DNA of 34,798 nt. Origin: CAZVKN01 sp964627035. GTDB taxonomy: Bacteria > Electryoneota > AABM5-125-24 > Hatepunaeales > Hatepunaeaceae. Of this stretch, positions 30,165 to 34,798 are shown piece by piece. The notes beneath the pieces were generated by a model. The model did not search any database. It saw only the letters and a list, made by a program, of their open reading frames with translations, and was not told the origin of the DNA. The DNA is taken from contig CAZVKN010000029.1 of NCBI GenBank assembly GCA_964627035.1, positions 1 to 34,798 on the forward strand, written 5' to 3'. The position numbers were made by a program, and so were the translations under genes. Each line of letters begins with the position of its first letter. The stretch's first letter is position 1.

Positions 30165-33100
30165 ATGATAAAGACACGATTTCATCTTGTTGCATGGCTA
30201 TTGGTTGGTCTCATTGCTTCCTCAGCTTCCGCACAACTGGAGTCATATAAAGGCGATCCACTTCACCGTTACGAAGGGATTCACAGTGGCAACAAAGTCA
30301 GAACGATCTTCTACAATTACGGTCTGGTTGGGAACTTAAGCGAAATTTCCGGTGAGTGGCCCCTCGGTACCGGTAATGAATACATCGGTGATGTTACCAT
30401 TCTCGTCGGGATAGAGTATTTTCATCCAAGTGGAGATACGATTCATTCCGTAGTTACCTGTCGTTCGCCACGTGGTACGGATGATATAAGTCAATCCGGT
30501 GTGCATTGGGGGTTTGAGCCGCTTCCAGGATTTGGATCACCTCCGTTGCAAGGGTCTGAGGAACCGGGGAAAGTTGCTATGAGTCATCTCAAACAAACCT
30601 GGCCCGAGTTTTGGCCCGATAAGATGTATAGTGACGTGCGCGATCAACTGTGGGAGATGGATGACTTTGATCCGGGTTGGTCAGGTAATTGGAACGGATT
30701 CTTCGGTAAAGGGGTTACGAATGCGGATCAGGAGTCTTATTGGCAGATGGATGACAACATGGACTCTGAATTCCGTGTTAGACAAGATACCGCAGATGTT
30801 TCATACACCTATTATCCGACTTCAATGGATACGGCACGTGGTGGGATGGGGATTCGGGTTGCTGGGCGTGGATTCCAATGGTCTCATTTCCTGGCGGAAG
30901 ATGCCATTATCTGGCACTATGAGATAACAAACATCAGTGATTTCGAGTATGACAAGGTTGCCTTCGGTATGGTTGTCGGTACGTTGTCAGGGGGACGAAA
31001 TGATGCTGGAGATGATCTCGCCTTCTTTGACCCGGCAAATGACATTACATACTCATACGACAGTGATGATCGTAGCCTTACTCCCGGTTGGGTTCCAGTT
31101 AGTGACCGAATCAATGTAGGATATGCAGGATACGCCTTTCTGGAGTCACCCGGAAATTCATTCGACGGTATTGATAACGATGGAGACAGTCCCAATAACA
31201 GTCCGGCACTGACACCGGATCAGCTACGTGAATGGTCGGTCGATGGAATAACCTATCAACCAGAGGATAAGGTAATCCTGATTGATTACGTAACATACGA
31301 ACGCTCGGAAGCAATAATACCCGAATCAGGTATATTGGAGTATTCATTCCGTGGTGAGATACGTGAGCTACATGCCGGTCAGGTTTTAATCGAGGATGGT
31401 AACAACGGCATTGATGACAATTTTAACGGTCTTATTGACGAGAGATATGGTGTTGAAATAAACGGAAAGCGCCTCGATCATGTTGGGTTGAAGTATAAAG
31501 ATTACAGGAACGGATTTGGACTTGATGATCCGATGATAGATGAAGCGCGCGATGACGGTATTGACAATGATGGAGATTGGGACATTCTAACCGATGACGT
31601 CGGTTTTGACGGTGCACCGAGCACGGGTGATCGTGGTGAAGGGGACGGTGTCCCGACGTCCGGTGAACCTCATTTTGATAAAACAGATATTGATGAATCG
31701 GATCAGATTGGATTGACATCGTTTGACTACTTTAACAATAGAAGTGCGGAAAGGCTTTTCCTCAGAGGTGACGATGACGTCTGGAGACGCATGGAACCCG
31801 GTATAATTGACGTTGTACCAAACAGTCCGATGGACGGTGACTTTATCTACGGATCAGGATATTTTCCACTACCTCCAGGGAAAACGGAAAGGTTGTCAAT
31901 TGCTCTGTTCATGGGTGAAGATCTGGTGGACATCACTCAGAATAAAGTAACCGTTCAACAGATTTATGACAATAACTACAACTTTGCCCGTCCACCCGAA
32001 AAACCGACGGTGACAGCGGTAGCCGGTGATGGTTACGTGACTCTCTATTGGGATGATGTTGCTGAATCTTCAATTGACATGTCTCAACCGGAAGATTCAC
32101 GCAATGACTTTGAAGGATACAAGGTGTATCGTGCTACCGATCCTGGTTTTCTGGAAAACTATATAATCACAGATGGTCTTGGTCGTAAAGTATTCCACAA
32201 ACCGGAAGTGCAGTTTGACTTGGTAGATGGCAAGTTGGGTTTCTTTTCCGGTGGTAATCTCGGTGTGTCTTACTATCTCGGTGACGATAGTGGTCTGGAA
32301 CATGTCTGGACTGATTCATTGGTGGAAAACGGTCAGACGTATTACTACGCCGTTACCGCTTATGATTTTGGTAATGAAGCGTTAAATTTCTTCCCGGCGG
32401 AAACACCTAAGTTCATTTTTGTGGATGAAGCAGGTAGGGTTACGACTGATGTCAACACGGTTGTTGTTGTTCCCGGAGTACATGTAGCAGGTTACATACC
32501 TCCTGTTATCGGGATGGCTAATTCGGTAGGGAGTTACAGTGACGGTGTCGTTTACGTTGAGTCAGTTGATCCGACCAGAGTTGAAGAAAACGTCAGTTAT
32601 AGAGTTACATTCGATAATGAAGACGAGAGCGGCGAAGCGACAACTTATTCACTCCATAAGATTCACAGTGACAATGATACGAGGTTGTTGTTCAGTGATG
32701 ATCTGATGTTCCGTGATGAAAATCGGAGGATTACCAAGCTGTTTAACGAATCGTTTGACACTCTTTACGGCAATGGTAGAGGTACTTACGATACGCGGAG
32801 CTATTTTGAAGTAATCGAAACATCTGTATTTGACGGACTGCGCATGTTTTTGCTGACTCCTCGGTATCCCGGACGTTTCATATCAGGTGCATCAGGGTGG
32901 ATTCCGTCGAGCAATGTTGATCCGGATTCTTTGATTGGATTTGACATGGATTTAATCAATTATCCGACTGCACGATTCTATGGTGAACCGTTCTATGCTA
33001 ATTATCGCATTGAGTTTTTCAACACTGTACAGGACACTGCTATTGAATACCATGCCGGTTTTGGTTTGGTTTTTGAGGAACGGGAACTGTATTTTAAGGT

Positions 33101-33713
33101 TACTAACTTGCGCACCAATCGAAGCCCAATTCTTCTTGTCGCCCAGGATAGCATCAATGATGGGCATATACATGACCGCAGTGAGATTCTCATTCTTGAA
33201 GAAATTATGACCGATAGTGGATTAGATACAATTGCTACGTGGTCAATAGCATTTAGAGAGAATGAAGATCACGGCTGGATTTATGAACCTGCACCGGGTG
33301 ATGTTATTAACTTTAAGATGTACCAGCCTTTCGGTTCGGAAAGCGTGTTTGAGTTTACACCTGAAGCAGCTAAGGTCACTGGGGACTTAGTTGATTTGAG
33401 CAGGATCAAGGTCTATCCCAATCCGTATATGGGAGCGAACTCACAGGAGCCGGTCAATCCATACTCATCCGGTCGTGGTGAACGCCGAATCACGTTTATA
33501 CATTTACCCAAAGATTTTACCATACGAATTTATACGGTTCGTGGTGAGTTGGTGCAGACAATCAATCACACACAGGATCAGACCATCTTTGACGGCAGTG
33601 CAAATTGGGATTTGAGATCATCTGGCGGATTGGACGTCGCTTATGGTGTTTATATCTATCATGTTGATTCTCCTCACGGGGAGCATGTCGGCAAATTTGC
33701 GGTAATTAAGTAA
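30165..33713 (+). CDS. Large secreted protein with Asp-rich loops, fibronectin-like domain and FlgD/Por-type C-terminal domain
   Basis: 1182 residues. The signal peptide is about 1-23 (SASA/Q). Several Asp/Asn-rich loops read like calcium-binding repeats: FDGIDNDGDSPNNSP (about 330-345), DGNNGIDDNFNGLIDERYG (about 412-430), DDGIDNDGDWDILTDD (about 463-478). A fibronectin III-like module follows (about 612-740: KPTVTAVAGDGYVTLYWDDV ... FEGYKVYRATDP ... YYYAVTAYDFGNE). The last 100 residues contain IKVYPNPYMGAN ... FTIRIYTVRGELVQTI ... VAYGVYIYHVDS ... GKFAVIK, the pattern of FlgD-like or type IX-like sorting domains. It lies right behind the TonB receptor, suggesting a surface partner of that receptor. 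Individual function is unknown; I call the architecture, not an activity. Confidence 0.85.
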   Translation: MIKTRFHLVAWLLVGLIASSASAQLESYKGDPLHRYEGIHSGNKVRTIFYNYGLVGNLSEISGEWPLGTGNEYIGDVTILVGIEYFHPSGDTIHSVVTCRSPRGTDDISQSGVHWGFEPLPGFGSPPLQGSEEPGKVAMSHLKQTWPEFWPDKMYSDVRDQLWEMDDFDPGWSGNWNGFFGKGVTNADQESYWQMDDNMDSEFRVRQDTADVSYTYYPTSMDTARGGMGIRVAGRGFQWSHFLAEDAIIWHYEITNISDFEYDKVAFGMVVGTLSGGRNDAGDDLAFFDPANDITYSYDSDDRSLTPGWVPVSDRINVGYAGYAFLESPGNSFDGIDNDGDSPNNSPALTPDQLREWSVDGITYQPEDKVILIDYVTYERSEAIIPESGILEYSFRGEIRELHAGQVLIEDGNNGIDDNFNGLIDERYGVEINGKRLDHVGLKYKDYRNGFGLDDPMIDEARDDGIDNDGDWDILTDDVGFDGAPSTGDRGEGDGVPTSGEPHFDKTDIDESDQIGLTSFDYFNNRSAERLFLRGDDDVWRRMEPGIIDVVPNSPMDGDFIYGSGYFPLPPGKTERLSIALFMGEDLVDITQNKVTVQQIYDNNYNFARPPEKPTVTAVAGDGYVTLYWDDVAESSIDMSQPEDSRNDFEGYKVYRATDPGFLENYIITDGLGRKVFHKPEVQFDLVDGKLGFFSGGNLGVSYYLGDDSGLEHVWTDSLVENGQTYYYAVTAYDFGNEALNFFPAETPKFIFVDEAGRVTTDVNTVVVVPGVHVAGYIPPVIGMANSVGSYSDGVVYVESVDPTRVEENVSYRVTFDNEDESGEATTYSLHKIHSDNDTRLLFSDDLMFRDENRRITKLFNESFDTLYGNGRGTYDTRSYFEVIETSVFDGLRMFLLTPRYPGRFISGASGWIPSSNVDPDSLIGFDMDLINYPTARFYGEPFYANYRIEFFNTVQDTAIEYHAGFGLVFEERELYFKVTNLRTNRSPILLVAQDSINDGHIHDRSEILILEEIMTDSGLDTIATWSIAFRENEDHGWIYEPAPGDVINFKMYQPFGSESVFEFTPEAAKVTGDLVDLSRIKVYPNPYMGANSQEPVNPYSSGRGERRITFIHLPKDFTIRIYTVRGELVQTINHTQDQTIFDGSANWDLRSSGGLDVAYGVYIYHVDSPHGEHVGKFAVIK

Positions 33714-33757
33714 GAAATTTGTAACGATTTCTGAAAATCTAATTAAAAGGAAGGAGT

Positions 33758-34792
33758 ATGTACTTAATAATAGTACTCGCATTTATTTTAACATTCGGGT
33801 GCAATCTCAGCCATGCCCAAACACTGTTCACAACGGACGATACCTTCATTGCATCTGATGGTAATGGTGATTACGATGCGGATGGAAACTACGGTGGGCG
33901 AGCTAGCTTTGCGATAAGCGCTCAAGGGCATCGTTCACGTGCTATGTTGAAGTTTGATATGGATGATATTGAAGAGAATCATCAAATTGAGTCCGCAAGC
34001 TTGGCTCTTATACCCCATCAGATTGCCGGTAGAGAAGAGAGAACCTTGATATTCTGTTTGCTGGAAGAGGATTGGGATGAGGATGAAGCCACTTGGAACA
34101 ATTGTAATGATATCTTTGGTGAGGAAATTGGAGAGCTGTCTGTAAGAGCATTTGTGCGATATGAATTTGATCTTACGGATGTCGTTACAGACTGGTACAA
34201 CGGGGAAATCGAAAACTTTGGTATTGGAATTATAGCTGCTAATGAAGGTAATGATAATCTGGTAAGTTTTTGTAGCAATGAGTGGGATGAAGGTTGGAAT
34301 GTCGGACGTCCAAGGTTGACTGTAGAATCTAACGAATTGGAACGCTTTGAAGTCATTGGTGAGATCCCTGATGTAAATGTAGAAGAGGATGAAGGAAGGA
34401 GTAATATCATTGATCTAAATGAAGTTTTCGTCTATGAAGGGGACGGTCAACTGCAGTTTGAACATGACGATGAGTTAGAAGAGCTGAACCTCGGAATAGA
34501 TGACGATCTAATACTCTTTATTGATCCTGCTGAAAACTTTAACATTCCAGACAGTGTTGTCTTGACCGTTACAGCAATCGCTCCGGATGAACGAGAACTT
34601 TCTGATGAGTTCACCGTAACAATTGCTCCGGTTAACGATGATCCGACAATTGTCGTTGTTCCGGATTCTGTTGAGATACAGGAGGGCGATGAAGGAGAGA
34701 TTATTGTATTTGCAACGGATGTGGATTTATTCTTTGAAGGTGATGATTGTTTGACGTCAGAACGTATTGGACAAAATTGTACAATAAGTTAA
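33758..34792 (+). CDS. Secreted DNRLRE-domain protein, probably cut short at the window edge
   Basis: 344 residues as read. The signal peptide is about 1-20 (ends SHAQ). The DNRLRE/CBM96-like domain spans about 22-190: DDTFIASDGNGDYDADGNYG, SRAMLKFDMDDI, EDWDEDEATWNN, YEFDLTDVVTDWYNGEIENF, GIGI and NVGRPRLTVE, as in surface-associated carbohydrate or cell-wall adhesion proteins. A cadherin- or Ig-like acidic region follows (about 195-325: IDLNEVFVYEGDGQLQFE ... VTIAPVNDDPTIVVVPDSVE). The end, LFFEGDDCLTSERIGQNC, looks like the start of a further repeat broken by a frame error, and the stop lies only six bases from the window edge. AAGGAGT before ATG supports the start. Same strand as the receptor pair, 44 bp downstream. 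Confidence 0.75.
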   Translation: MYLIIVLAFILTFGCNLSHAQTLFTTDDTFIASDGNGDYDADGNYGGRASFAISAQGHRSRAMLKFDMDDIEENHQIESASLALIPHQIAGREERTLIFCLLEEDWDEDEATWNNCNDIFGEEIGELSVRAFVRYEFDLTDVVTDWYNGEIENFGIGIIAANEGNDNLVSFCSNEWDEGWNVGRPRLTVESNELERFEVIGEIPDVNVEEDEGRSNIIDLNEVFVYEGDGQLQFEHDDELEELNLGIDDDLILFIDPAENFNIPDSVVLTVTAIAPDERELSDEFTVTIAPVNDDPTIVVVPDSVEIQEGDEGEIIVFATDVDLFFEGDDCLTSERIGQNCTIS

Positions 34793-34798
34793 GGACTG

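Noticed and set aside
30165..33713. SusD-like partner of the TonB receptor
   Set aside because: No lipobox at the N-terminus and no tetratricopeptide-like helices; it is beta-rich with Asp-rich loops and a FlgD/Por-type C-terminal domain.

Overview
The window reads as chromosomal DNA of a Gram-negative bacterium. It carries a TonB-dependent receptor with a carboxypeptidase-regulatory-like N-terminus, lipoproteins, a heme-bearing outer-membrane porin, and large secreted proteins with FlgD/Por-type C-terminal domains. The receptor plus giant secreted partner ending in an 'AYGVYIYHV...GKFAVIK'-type tail is a style I associate with deep FCB-group lineages (Marinimicrobia, Calditrichota, KSB1 and similar). 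The exact phylum is an inference. The lineage appears to respire or exchange electrons through multiheme cytochromes.

Layout. 1-731: the 3' end of an ECF-type sigma factor (reading frame damaged next to the window edge) and its zinc-finger anti-sigma factor, then a clean intrinsic terminator. 875-1653: a 58-residue unknown protein and rdgB. 1820-5973 (minus): a UbiA-type phosphoribosyl transferase behind a two-gene M16 peptidase operon (catalytic plus zinc-site-less subunit). 6083-9433 (minus): a WD40 lipoprotein, a DUF2203 protein and gpmI. 9492-12445 (minus): a small membrane protein, two PspC-domain proteins and a GH57 glycosidase. 12457-12808: a YefM-type antitoxin with only a remnant of its YoeB toxin. 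12898-16893 (minus): a short membrane protein, a two-domain methyltransferase, a membrane-anchored sulfatase-fold enzyme and nadC. 17123-20577 (plus): a lipoprotein, a zinc-type MDR dehydrogenase, a methyltransferase and a FemAB/GNAT-like protein.

20713-25791 (minus) is the most notable region. It encodes a porin-like barrel with one N-terminal heme c, a monoheme cytochrome, a small two-helix membrane protein, an 18-heme NapC-type membrane-anchored cytochrome and a tetraheme cytochrome. Together they could carry electrons from quinol, across the periplasm, to the outer membrane. 26307-26999 is an FKBP lipoprotein. 27374-34792 (plus) is a TonB receptor, an 1182-residue secreted partner with calcium-loop-like Asp-rich stretches, and a DNRLRE-domain secreted protein that stops abruptly at the right edge.

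The intergenic spaces hold at least two families of dispersed repeats. Family A is a 53-55 bp composite palindrome (four full copies in both orientations plus a half copy). Family B is a ~75-88 bp element (three copies). A separate 31 bp hairpin follows the M16 operon. I found no tRNA, rRNA, transposase, integrase or CRISPR array.
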